Assembly (NCBI GenBank): GCA_963575745.1
Contig: CAUYUJ010014348.1
Span: 349,581-413,580, forward strand
From: Prorocentrum cordatum
Taxonomy: Eukaryota; Sar; Dinophyceae; Prorocentrales; Prorocentraceae
Direction: 5' to 3'
DNA: 64,000 nt
In this document: positions 19,111-28,139 of the stretch, one piece after another
How the letters are laid out: each line of letters begins with the position of its first letter
Numbering within the stretch: the stretch's first letter is position 1
Program-made: the position numbers and the translations under genes
The notes under the pieces: generated by a model
Told to the model about the DNA's origin: nothing
The model's input: only the letters and a program-made list of their open reading frames with translations
Database searches by the model: none

Positions 19111-20840
19111 TTGATCGGCTAACTCATGTAACTTAAATCTGATGTTGGTCGCTTCTTGCGTCCAGGGACTCTCTTGGAGGCCCTGCGAAAGCCTCGGAAT
19201 CGTACAGAAGGGGAAGTGCGGAAACGCAGCAATCATGATTTCCCTTTGGATCTTCAACGATTTGGGGCCCTCAAAAGCTTCCAGGGTTCTTTTTTGGGAG
19301 GCGAGGGGGGTCTGAATTGTGGTCTTTTGTGCAAGAGTAGACCGGGGGCCAAGCTTGGAAAAACAAATAATTGATGGATTTCCATTCTTTTCCAGTTCCT
19401 CGGCGCTGTTCGGCGCTGTTTTTTGCTCGTGCCTCGCGGGTTTTGTTAGCCGGGCCCCTCCGGACCCCCTGGTGGGTCTGGAGGCTGGAGGCCTGGAGAG
19501 CCGTCGGAACGGTGTCTCGGGCTGCGCGGGAGCGTGTTGGGCCGTTCTTGACGTTCTCGGGGCTCCTTGGGGTCGTCTTGGGCTGTCCTTGGGCGTCTTG
19601 GGGGGGTCCGGGAAGCGGGGAGGCGCGGTGCCGGCCAGATGTCAGGGGATGTGTGGGATCTCCGAGTAGGAGCCCACTTTGAAAAACAGGGGGGGCTGGG
19701 TACCGGGCGCCTCTTCGGCAATTTTGGTGGTTTCTTGGCCCGTCTTGGACCCGTCCTGGGAGTCTTTTAGGCGGTCTTGTGGCGGTCTTGGACCGTTGGA
19801 AGCTCGAAAACGCGAGAAGGCCAAACACATTTGAGAGAGAACCAGCAAAATTGACGATTTGGGCCTCTTCGGGCTTGCCCGGGACGCCTCTCGGACCTGT
19901 CTTGGGGGCTTTGGAGGCCTCCTGGGAGCGTGGAGAGCCGTCTACAAGGTGTTTTGGACTGCTTGGGAGCGTCTTGGGCCATTCTTTACGTTCTGGGAGC
20001 TTCTTGAGGCCGTCATGGGCTGTCCTTCGGCGTCTTGGGGTCTCCCCAAGAAGCCGGGAGGCGCGGCACCATCCAGATGTCAGGGGATGTGTAGGACCCT
20101 CGAGTAGGAGTCCACTCTGAAAAAAAAAAATCTTGATTCCTTTTTTCGAACGATCATTGAGGGTTGGAAGCGGGAAAACGTGAGAAGGCGAAAAACATTA
20201 GAAAAACCAATGGGAATCAACGACTTGACCCTCTTTGGGCTCTCTCGGGACGGCTCTCGCAGCTCTTGGGCTGTTCTTGGCACCTCGTAGGGGTCTTTTT
20301 GGGCCTCTCAAGGATCGGGGGTGTTGGGTGCCTCTGGGTGGTCCCGGAGGCCTCTCGGAGGTTTCTGGGAGCCTCCTGCTCCCGCTCTTGGGCCCATCTT
20401 GGGCCTGTTCTGGGGTGGTCTGGGGCTGTCCTGGGCGCCTCTTCGCCAATCTTGGAGCCTTCTTGGCCCGTCTTGGGGCCGTCCTGCTCTTGGACCGTTG
20501 GAAGCTCGAAAACGCGACAAGGCCAAAAACATAAAAAAAAACAATAAACAATTACGATGTTGGCCTCTTCGGGACGATCCGGGACGCCTCTCGGACCTTT
20601 CTTGGGGTCTCTCGGAGGCCACCTGGGAGCGTGAAGAGCCGTCGGAAAGCTGACTTGGGCTGCTTAGGAGCGTCTTGGGCCATCCTTTCGCATTCTGGAT
20701 GCTCCTGGGAGGCGTCTTGGGCCCTCCTGGAGCGCTGTGGAAGCTCCCCGGAAAGGCCGGCGGAGCGGTACTGGGAGCGTTCTCGAGATGTGGCGGGGAG
20801 GTGTGGGAGCCAGGGCTGGAGGGGGGCGGTATTTATCTAA
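19111..20840 (+). repeat. GGGCCGTCTTGG family, about four tandem units
   Basis: Units of about 330-400 bp consist of degenerate 10-12-base repeats around GGGCCGTCTTGGGG, an A-rich block (GGAAGCTCGAAAACGCGA then AAACA runs) and, in two units, CCAGATGTCAGGGGATGTGT. A-rich blocks at about 19800, 20165 and 20505 mark the units. Minus or rearranged copies lie at 44330-44600, 46395-46985, 50060-50640, 52996-53350 and 53700-54090. No conserved protein is seen. Confidence 0.75.
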
Positions 20841-21130
20841 ACATATATACACATATATCTATATAGAATCAGAGAAGGAGGGGAAAGAGAGAGAGATAGA
20901 GAGGGAGAAAGAGAAAGAGAGATCCCTCTCTCTCTCTCTCTCGTCCTTGCCCCCGCAGCATCCCCGCACTGCGCCACGCTTTCCTTAGCGGCGGTGGCCA
21001 AGCGAACCAGCTCGCGCTGGATCTCCACCACGGTGAGGTTGCCGACGTCCTGGGCGACGGCGAGCTCCCCTCCTTCCCCTCCTTCCCCTCCTTCCCCCTC
21101 TCCCCAATTCCCACCAGCCCTTACTCGTAG
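20841..21130. repeat. GA microsatellite and TCCCC tract
   Basis: ACATATATAC, then GAGAGA to 20920 and its complement CTCTCT at 20927-20942, making a foldback. A CTCCTTCCC tract follows at 21066-21110. No gene. Confidence 0.8.
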
Positions 21131-21154
21131 GTGGAGTCACTCGGCGGCGCGCGA

Positions 21155-21310
21155 GGGGGGGAAGTGAGAAGGAGAAGGCCTTCTCAGAAGGCGGCGGGGG
21201 CTTCTCAGAAGCCCCCGCGCCTCCTGAGAGCTTCTCTGCGACGTCGGGGGAGGCTCTCAGAACGCTTCTCAGAGGACCGGGGGCACTTCCGAGCCTTCCG
21301 AGCTGCCCCC
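21155..21310. mobile_element. CTTCTCAGAAG inverted-repeat element, copy
   Basis: Begins GAGAAGGAGAAGGCCTTCTC and contains several GCTTCTCAGAAGC palindromes and CTCTCAGAACGCTTCTCAG. It aligns with 62475-62640, where both ends are complementary. The right end is less clear here. Confidence 0.55.
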
Positions 21311-22369
21311 CCCCGCGCGCGCCGCAGGCTCCCGCCTCCCCCCAATTCCCACGAGCCCTTTCGCGTAGGTGGAATCACGAGCTCGGTCTTCCAGCCCCAT
21401 TCTTTCTCATCGGGGACGGGGTCTTACCGCTGCTGCCTCCTGGTAACCGCCCAGGGTCGACGGGCGACCGGCCAAGAACAAGGTCGACGCCCCGCCCCGT
21501 CACCCCTTGTCAAGCAGACTAGAATACCATGCGCGGGACAGCCAAGAGCATGCGCGGGCGCCCCGCGATGGCATGTGAGTATCGTTTAACTGATCCCCGT
21601 CCCCAGTGGCGTGGCCTGGACCCCGCTGGCCGATTCGCCCCCCTAGATGGGGACATAGGTCGTTCTCGTCGGGTCTCGAGGGGTGCATCCCCAACTGGGG
21701 TGGTAATGTGGGCGGGGGTCTCAGAGGGAATGAAGATGGGGATGGGGATCGGTGAACCGATACCGAGCACGGCCTTGTTTTTTGTTGAAGGGGGCAATTG
21801 GGGCGGGGGCATCAACGTGCCCGCCGTGCGCAGGCCCATGGCCCCCGTCGGAAACGAAGCAGTGCAGCGTGATTGCGGGCACGCGCACCAAACATGTCGC
21901 TGCACCGACCTCGCAGACGTGCTGCGGCGGACGTGTGCGCGGACTCCTGAAAATGGCAGACCACAAACTGGCGAGTGAAGAACGAAGCGAATGCTGAATG
22001 TCGCGTGGATGTTGTCCGTCTTCACTCCTGGCCAACAACATCCGCACGGAATTCACCTCGGAATCTGGAACGACATTCTTCAGGACCCTCCGGGCCCATC
22101 CTATGATTTTTCGAACGAAATCCACTCTGCGGTGTTGGCGCCATGACACATGCTGATAATCCCGACGTCGCATCGCAGAGGTTCCATGAACAGCTTGTCT
22201 GGAAGGGCTCATACATGCTCCGTGAGGAGGCTGGGAGGTCCTGCATCCAATCTGCAAGAATACTTGCGCCTTCATCTCCCGTCATCCCTCTCTCCTCCAT
22301 CAGAGCGGAACATGAAACGTCCTGCGGGAAGCCAGAATTTGTATACGCGAAACGTCGACAGCACTTCAT
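21311..22369. other. Lower-repeat region, 184-codon minus frame
   Basis: Mostly single-copy sequence downstream of E2 exon C in gene orientation. A minus frame covers 21721-22275 and includes a protein-like stretch (RVDFVRKIIGWARRVLKNVV). It has no Gly-rich GGT or DHR motif, so it is not the missing part of E2. Whether it is an exon of anything is open. Confidence 0.3.
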
Positions 22370-22810
22370 ACTTCCCCCCCCCCATTCCTCCCCCGTCCTC
22401 CCTCACTGCCTCTCTCCATCCCACCTCCTCCTCCCTCTTCCCTCCCCCTCCTCCTCGCCCTCCTACTCCTGACTCCATGCCTTCAGTTGAAGATGGCCAA
22501 AAGGGTACTCCATCCTGCCCCTGGAGGTCCAAGCGAAAGCATGCCAAGAGCCCAAGAGTGGGCACGACCATCGCACGACGCTGCGAGACGAGAATTCGTG
22601 GCGCAGCCGCACCGTCTTGAGGCTCGCTGTGCCTATAGCGATGCGGCCACCTTCATGTGCGCGATCGCAGATCGACAACCGTGAGGTGCACATAGTCAAG
22701 GCGCGGTCAGCTTCGTGCCCCAGCTGGTGACACTGCTTGCCTGATAGAGAAACGTGTAACCTCATCCATCGTGTAAGCACAGGGCAGCGCTTGCAAGGAT
22801 ATGTTGTGTC
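22370..22810. other. Pyrimidine-rich stretch and intron sequence below exon C
   Basis: CCTCC-rich sequence at 22370-22470, then unremarkable DNA up to the exon. In the minus frame of exon C the reading stays open but departs from E2 sequence straight after VPNIKD, so the exon ends there. Confidence 0.4.
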
Positions 22811-22886
22811 CTTGATGTTCGGCACCACCAGGCCATATGGAGAGTCGATGGCAACGCAAATGTTGTGGCTGCCGTAGACGGTGTAC
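22811..22886 (-). CDS. DBT: E2 acyltransferase exon C (BCKDH type)
   Basis: One exon of a 2-oxoacid dehydrogenase E2 (dihydrolipoyllysine-residue acyltransferase), the core enzyme that moves the acyl group from lipoyl-lysine to CoA in mitochondria. The minus strand reads YTVYGSHNICVAIDSPYGLV followed by VPNIK. The blocks SHN, the Asp-Ser/Thr-Pro-x-Gly-Leu turn and VPNIK are typical of the branched-chain E2; pyruvate E2s usually have VPVIK or TPIV here. The acceptor is probably CGCCAG before G22886. An alternative AG 19 bases upstream would add SHLAR and keep phase 0. The donor is GA (AAG/GACACA) or a GC a few codons later. The next exon, expected to carry the GGT and DHR motifs, was not found in the window. 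Confidence 0.8.
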
Positions 22887-23339
22887 CTGGCGAGATGGGA
22901 CTCTCATTAGCCTGCTAACTCACCTCCTCCGCGCCGCGACTGAGAAAACGCCGCCCTCTCGCTCACGGGCCTTGCGCCGTTGCGCACAGCATCGTGAGGA
23001 AAAAAGCCCTGGCGCAGCACCGTGCGTCGATACAGCCGCGACCGAAAGGCTGACCCTCGGAAGCACGCAAGGCTCCTCTGAAGACACCGTGGCGTGGCAC
23101 GCCAAGGCCAATGGACATGATAAAGGGACCAGAGGGTCTGAGGAGGAGGAGGAGGAGGACGAGGTGGAGCAGGAGGGCTCGTGCAGATCTTGTCGAGGCC
23201 GATGAGGAGGAGGAGGAGGGGGAAGTATACTTGCCTCGTTCCGTCAACCCTTGACACATGTCGTAGATGACACGCTCGACATCCGCCGCCCTCACGTAGG
23301 CGGACCTGGCGCCTGTTGAAGCACTCCCGCCGCCCTCCG

Positions 23340-23546
23340 ACGAAGAGGAGAAGCCAACCCCTCGACCCGTCGAAGGCGACACCTTTTCTGGAACGTCCTG
23401 CACTTGGCGCTGCACGGTCGACTCGCTCGTCGGTCAGAAGGGCGGTCTTACGCCGCCTTCCGGCGAAGAGACGACGCCAACCCCTCGACGCCTCGAAGGC
23501 GAATCCCTCTCTGGAACGCTCTGCACTTGGCGTTGCAAAGTCGACT
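23340..23546. repeat. 126-bp tandem duplication
   Basis: The block with CCAACCCCTCGAC, TCGAAGGCGA, CTGGAACG and GCACTTGGCG occurs at about 23340-23460 and again at 23466-23546. The second copy is cut by the transposon at 23547 and resumes at 23717 with TCGACTCGCTCGTCGGTCAG. Confidence 0.8.
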
Positions 23547-23716
23547 GACTCCCTACCAGACCACCCCAACCCAACCCGAAGACCCGAATTTCGGGTTAGG
23601 GGGGGGGGTACGGGTTCCATATGTGTTTTCTCAATGTTCCCTGGCCCCCCCCCCCACTGGAAATGGAGGGCAAATTGAGGCCTTCGGGTTGGGCTGGGTG
23701 GTTTCGTGGGTGGTGA
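23547..23716. mobile_element. ACCCCAACC MITE family, copy 2 with empty site
   Basis: A 170-bp element starting GACTCCCTACCAGACC and ending GGGTGGTGA, with inner arms AACCCAACCCGAAG and CTTCGGGTTGGG. It is flanked by TCGACT at 23541-23546 and 23717-23722. The unoccupied copy of the surrounding 126-bp duplication has a single TCGACT at this point, so it serves as an internal empty site and fixes the ends and the duplication. Confidence 0.85.
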
Positions 23717-23867
23717 TCGACTCGCTCGTCGGTCAGAGGTGCGGTCTCAGACCACCCCTGCCGCGCGCGCTCGGCCCCCGTGGCCTCCGCAGCGGCCGAC
23801 CTCGCGCCCGCCCCGCCCCGCGGCGCTGCCCGAGCAAGGGCACTGCTGCCGCTGGCCGTGCCCAGTC

Positions 23868-24129
23868 TAGGGGGCCACATGCGAACCCTACCCCTACTCC
23901 TCCTCCTCCTCCTCCTCCTCCTCCTCCCTCCTCCTCCTCCTCCTCCTCCCTCCTCCTTCCTCCTCCTCCTCCTCTCCTCCTCCTCCTCCTCCTCCTCCTC
24001 CTCCTCCTCCCCCCCACGATTTCTGAGGGGGAGGGTGGGATTCACTTCGCTCGAGAGCTCCCGAACGAACCCCACCCTCCCCCTCAGAAATCGTGGGGGG
24101 CAGGGGTAGGGTTCGCATGTGGCCCCCTA
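23868..24129. mobile_element. TAGGGG-type MITE containing a TCC tract
   Basis: Terminal arms of 28 bp begin TAGGGGGCCACATGCGAACC and end with the complement in CCCCCTA. The 5-base target duplication CAGTC lies at 23863-23867 and 24130-24134. A second inner inverted repeat (CCACGATTTCTGAGGGGGAG, 24014-24034, and its complement near 24080) forms a hairpin. A TCC microsatellite of about 110 bases (23897-24009) sits between the outer arm and the inner hairpin. The TAGGGG ends and 5-base duplication link it to 594-791. Confidence 0.88.
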
Positions 24130-25082
24130 CAGTCAGCACCGAGTCGGGGCACCGGGCCGCATCGGAATCCGTGCCGCGTCGGGCTGCAGCGGCTCGGGGC
24201 ACCGCCGTGCCACGCGAGCCTCGGGCTGCCTCGCATCGTCGGAGTATCGGGACCGAATGGGAGCTGGCCGGAAGGAACCGATCTCGACTCGGATAGATCG
24301 GGTCAAACTCGACACTGAAGACTGGAGAGAAAAAAGGAAATGGCGGCGACGGAGGAGGGCGACGACCACGGAACGAAGGGGGTGTGGGGGGGGAGGAGGC
24401 GAATCTGAACGCTTCCGAGAACAGGCCGCGCCCAATTGCGATCTGACCGACCGTTCGACTTCCCTCTGGCTTAAGCAGCCAAGCAGCCCCGTGGGTTGTG
24501 CCCCCCCAAAGAAGCAAGCGCCCGTAGCCGCTATCTCCCATGCACCGCCATCAAAGGTGCCTTAACGCTGCGCTGGACAACAGAAGCCGACTCCAATTGA
24601 TGGACGATGCACGCATGTGGCGGCTCGACTTCGTTGACACACACACACACACAAAACTATAGAAAAGAAATGGCAGAACGGACACAACACATTATTGTCA
24701 ACGGCAACGTGGGACACAAGGCGTCGGATAACAAAGCGGGGACGCAGCAGTGCTAGCTGCGCACCAACACACGTGAACAATCATTAAGAGCGGCCGCTTA
24801 GGGGCACCGTGAAGGGAGCCGCGCTCATAGCATGCAGCACTTCACGCGTGGTGCTGGCGGCCCTGGGCTCCAGAGGACACAGATCGCAGCGGGGTGTTCC
24901 CAGAGCGGACACAGCAAACGAGAGCACTCCGAACCAGACACGTCCACAACCGGCTCTTCAGGCACATCTCGCTCTCCACCCCGACTGCGAACACACTGCG
25001 GAGCCCAGCTGTGCACCCAACAGCGCAAGCAGTACCGTACGAGTGCCGCGGCACGCCTGGGCGGGTTGGCGTCGGCTGGTCC
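24130..25082. other. Intron sequence, GC-rich then mixed
   Basis: CGGGGCACCG-type short repeats to about 24250, GATCG motifs at 24280-24310, and a CA microsatellite at 24639-24653. Then apparently single-copy DNA up to exon B. No further E2 motif is seen. Confidence 0.4.
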
Positions 25083-25157
25083 AAACTTGGAGTTGACCTT
25101 CGGGTGGTCGTTGAGGGCCAGGGACAGCGCCTTGATCATGAAAGACGTGACAGTGAC
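25083..25157 (-). CDS. DBT: E2 acyltransferase exon B (BCKDH type)
   Basis: The minus strand reads VTVTSFMIKALSLALNDHPK and then VNSKF. This is the well-conserved E2 catalytic-domain helix (x-F-x-x-KA-x-x-x-AL-x-x-x-P-x-x-N), which packs against the CoA site. The acceptor GGGCAG/GTC is preceded by a pyrimidine-rich stretch at 25205-25250. Joined to exon A2 it reads YGTK-VTVTSF in frame, as in known E2s. The donor is probably GC: either CCA/GCCGAC or GAC/GCCAAC, adding two to four residues (GPAD) and extending the exon down to about 25071. Confidence 0.85.
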
Positions 25158-25300
25158 CTGCCCGACCACCGAGGTACGCCCAACGATGTCCAAGTCGATG
25201 TGGGAAGATGGTGGGAGGGGAAGGGGGATGGAAAGGAGCAAGTTGACGGACTGGCCTTCGAATCCCCGTCCGCCCTCCTCCTCGCCAGGACTCCGACGCG

Positions 25301-25496
25301 GTGACTTCTTTGCAACGTTGTTGTTGTTGTTGCTGCTCATGAGCGCGACCGCAGAGCACAAGCACGCAATGCCTGTCCTTAGGCGAGGGATGTGCGACTG
25401 AGCATTAGATCCGCTTCCCCGCGTGGGGGGGCTTACATCCGCACCCATCGGGATGCAAGCTCGAGCTCGACAGCAGCAGTGACTTCTTTGCAACGT
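25301..25496 (-). mobile_element. SINE-like retroposon with CAA tail and 18-bp target duplication
   Basis: The 18-base direct repeat GTGACTTCTTTGCAACGT lies at 25301-25318 and 25479-25496. Between them are 160 bp. Read on the minus strand they end in GCAGCAACAACAACAACA. A long perfect target duplication plus a simple 3' tail is the classic mark of LINE-mediated retroposition. The body has a GC-rich hairpin (CCCCACGCGGGG), but no convincing tRNA A and B boxes were found. It sits inside the E2 intron. Confidence 0.75.
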
Positions 25497-25529
25497 GGAC
25501 CCCCAGAGGTGAGGTCGGGACCCAGTCCC

Positions 25530-25740
25530 GTGGACCAACTGTTCTTCCTAAAACGAGGATCTGCTGACCCGGGTCAATCCAGACCCAGGTCAATCGGGCC
25601 CTGGCAGGATCCTGCAAGATGCTGCACCCAGACCCGGGTCCATGCGAAGGATCCTGCAAGATCCTGAAGGACCCTGCACCCAGACCCGGGTTGGTGCGCC
25701 TCTGGCCCTGCAGGATCCTGCGAGATCGGGCGCTGGCTGA
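25530..25740. repeat. GACCCGGGTC and GGATCCTGCA palindrome cluster
   Basis: Repeated GACCCGGGTC-like and AGGATCCTGC-like palindromes at spacings of 15-40 bases. A related cluster lies at 34635-34830. No coding frame. Confidence 0.65.
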
Positions 25741-26106
25741 CCCCCGTTTGCATTGACCCCCGTCTCTTGAGCCCCGATGTTCGTCCCCCTATCGCTGTCG
25801 CCTGGCGGAGCGACCCGAAGGGCGCACAACCACTGCCGAGAACACCCCGAGGCGAGGAGGCCTGGAGCAGCCTGGGGCAAGTCAGGAGTGCAGTGGTCAT
25901 GGTACCACAAACGGGGCGCCAACAATTACACCAAGAAGAATCCCAGTCAGTGGACCAACCCCCGTCTCCAGGCCCCCGCCTACATCGTTTCTTCCCGGTG
26001 CCGGGGGCCCGGTGCGGGGCTCTGGCCCGCTGCTGCCGCACGGGCGCTCGCGGGGCACTCCCGGGGGCTCGCTGCAGAGCCGAGTGGGCGCGTCCAGCAT
26101 CTCGGC
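25741..26106. other. Unassigned GC-rich sequence
   Basis: Both strands are open in several frames, but none looks like a known protein. It leads into the TCC tract at 26107. Confidence 0.3.
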
Positions 26107-26265
26107 CGAGAAGGAATCCTCCTCCTCCTCCTCCTCCTCCTCCTCCTCCTCCTCCTCCTCCTCCTCCGTCTCCTCCTCCTGCTCCTCCGCCGCCATCTGC
26201 TCCTCCTCTTCCTCCTCCGTCTTCTCCTCCTCCTCCTCCTCCTCCTCCTCCTCCTCTGGCGCATT
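26107..26265. repeat. TCC tract
   Basis: Interrupted TCC triplets with a few TGC and GTC units, about 160 bases. Confidence 0.95.
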
Positions 26266-27429
26266 TGTTTCCGACCCCATCAATCTACCCCGACCGCACC
26301 TGGGCGCCCCTCGTCCACTCTTCAGAGCAGGGCCACCACTCCGTCCCCGAGCGGGTGACCCGGGCGAGGCCGGAAGCCCCGCCGAGACCGGGGAGGAGGG
26401 GGGCGATCTTGGCCTGGGGCATTCGAGGATCAGGCGGCATCGAACCTCGACGGCGTCGGTTCGGAACGCGCGTCGGATCTGATCGGCCTGCATCGGCACG
26501 GCATCCAAATCGAGTCGAATCGCCCGCGCCAGGATGCACAACAACGCCAAACAAACATCGGGGCGCATCGGATCGTCGGACGTCGGAATCGAGTCGGATC
26601 GATCAAACCTGAATGGACCCTGGGCTGAGTCAGGACATCACCTTTGCAAGGAAATGCCAAACTAACCCTGGGAATTCCTTCTTCTCTGGTCTGGTCAGGG
26701 CCCCACGTCTCCTACAAACCCAGCACAGCCTGTGTTCCCCACCTCTGCTTCGGAGATTGCCAGAGGTGGCCCTGGCACGAGGTGCGCCCAATTTTCGCAC
26801 CCTGGAGGGGCTCGCGCGGTGCATACGGTCTAACACCGTGCGGTGCAGCGCGTCAGACACATCAGGGAGAGAGGAAGGGATGTGGGTCGGGAATGGGCAA
26901 CAGGTGGGTGGGACATGGAGGTACATGGATGGAGGACGTTGAGGAACCGTGGAGAAGGCGTGACATCGCTTGCTTGTCCTTCTCTCAGGGCCGCCGTGGG
27001 CCATCCGAGGCTTTTTTTCGTGTTTTCCCCTCGACTCTCGCTCCTGATGTTGTCCAGCTCTGACCTTCTTTCTGCTATTCCTGCCTGTGGTGACTGACTT
27101 GCTGTCGCTCTTATCCTTGGTGGTAGTGGTGGTGACTCCCTAATCAGTGTTTGCATTGAGGGGGTCCTCGCAGAATGTGCAGCGATTTTGCGGATCAAGT
27201 GCGGGTTTCCTTGGGCGGCTAGGTTCCTGGGCTCCCAGTTCTGGATCAAGGGCTCCCCGTGATGAAATGATTGACGGAAGGAGTGCCCTTGATTTCTGTA
27301 GGGTTCTGGGGCTTGTAATTCTGAGCCTCGGTGGCCATTGCCCGCGGATTCCAACGTCCAGCTGGGTTCTCAGGTTCGCAAAATGCAGGTATAGGGAGTG
27401 GAGGGCGTAGAGAATAATGTATGTTAGAA
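26266..27429 (+). other. Mostly single-copy region with an exon-like segment
   Basis: AATCGA/GGATCG short motifs occur at 26460-26610. A plus-strand segment at about 26758-26870, after TTGCCAG, reads VALARGAPNFRTLEGLARCI and looks coding, but it has no family and lies antisense within the E2 intron. The remainder to 27429 shows no clear signal. Confidence 0.25.
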
Positions 27430-27840
27430 AGAGTGGGAAGAGAGAGAGAGAGAGAGAAAACAAAAACGGGAGAACAGGAATAGTGGTGCAAGTGTACACA
27501 CATATAGAGAGAGGTAGAAAGAAAGAAGGAAAGAGAGAGAGAGAGAGAGAGAAACAAGAGAGAGAGAGAGAGCGAGAGACACAACAACAAGCCAGATAAA
27601 GATAAAGAGGGGTACAAGGAACGAGGAAGAGAGAGAAAGAGAGGGGCATCCCTCGATATACATATGCATATCTTTTCATATATGCATATATATAAATATA
27701 TATATGCATGCACAGCTAAAGAAACATACACAGAAAGACACGTGTGATAACGAGGGGGAGAGAGAGAGAGAGAGCGATACATATACCTCTGTATGGATAC
27801 GTGTAAACAGTGCTTGCTCAAAGGATTATCACTTGTCGTC
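27430..27840. repeat. GA tracts with TA microsatellites
   Basis: GAGAGA-rich purine sequence at 27430-27645 and 27755-27775, with TATATATGCATATG-type sequence at 27655-27710. Comparable GA+TA pairs occur near 20.9, 46.2 and 48.2 kb. Confidence 0.9.
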
Positions 27841-28139
27841 TGAGGACATGAGCTCGGTTATCGGGCCCGCCGCCTTGTTGCAGCCGTCGCCGCGCTGTCG
27901 CCGCCTCATTGCCCCCGGTCGTCTGGGCTCGTTTGTCGGGTCCGCCGCCTTGTTGCCGCCGTCGCCGCCCCGTCGCCTCCCGTCGTCTGGGCTCGCTTGT
28001 CGGGTTCGCCGCGTTGTTCCCGCAGTTGCCGCCCTGTCGCCGCCTCGTCGACACCGTTGGCCGCCGCCCCGCTGCACCCGATCGATTGCAATCCAACCGG
28101 TTGCAATCCAACCGATCGATTGCAATCAAATTGACGGAA
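27841..28139. repeat. GCCGCC/TCGTCTGGGCTCG degenerate repeat
   Basis: Units of about 50 bp such as GTCGTCTGGGCTCG plus TTGTCGGGTCCGCCGCC recur three to four times. The same motif set returns at 31195-31460. Confidence 0.7.

Larger units (their letters stand above)
22887..25082 (-). other. E2 intron between exons B and C
   Basis: About 2.2 kb by inference from the flanking exons. It holds a GGA/GAG tract at 23135-23215, a 126-bp tandem duplication, two inverted-repeat transposons (23547-23716 and 23868-24129), GC-rich sequence to about 24560 and a CA microsatellite at 24639-24653. On the gene strand it reads GC-type donor to AG acceptor. Confidence 0.65.

Noticed and set aside
21721-22275. 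Missing 3' part of the E2 gene
   Set aside because: The position and strand fit, but the sequence has no GGTFT-like or DHR-x-x-DG motif in any frame.
22500-22828. Continuation of E2 exon C as a 121-codon frame
   Set aside because: The frame is open, but similarity to E2 stops right after VPNIKD, so it is intron read-through.
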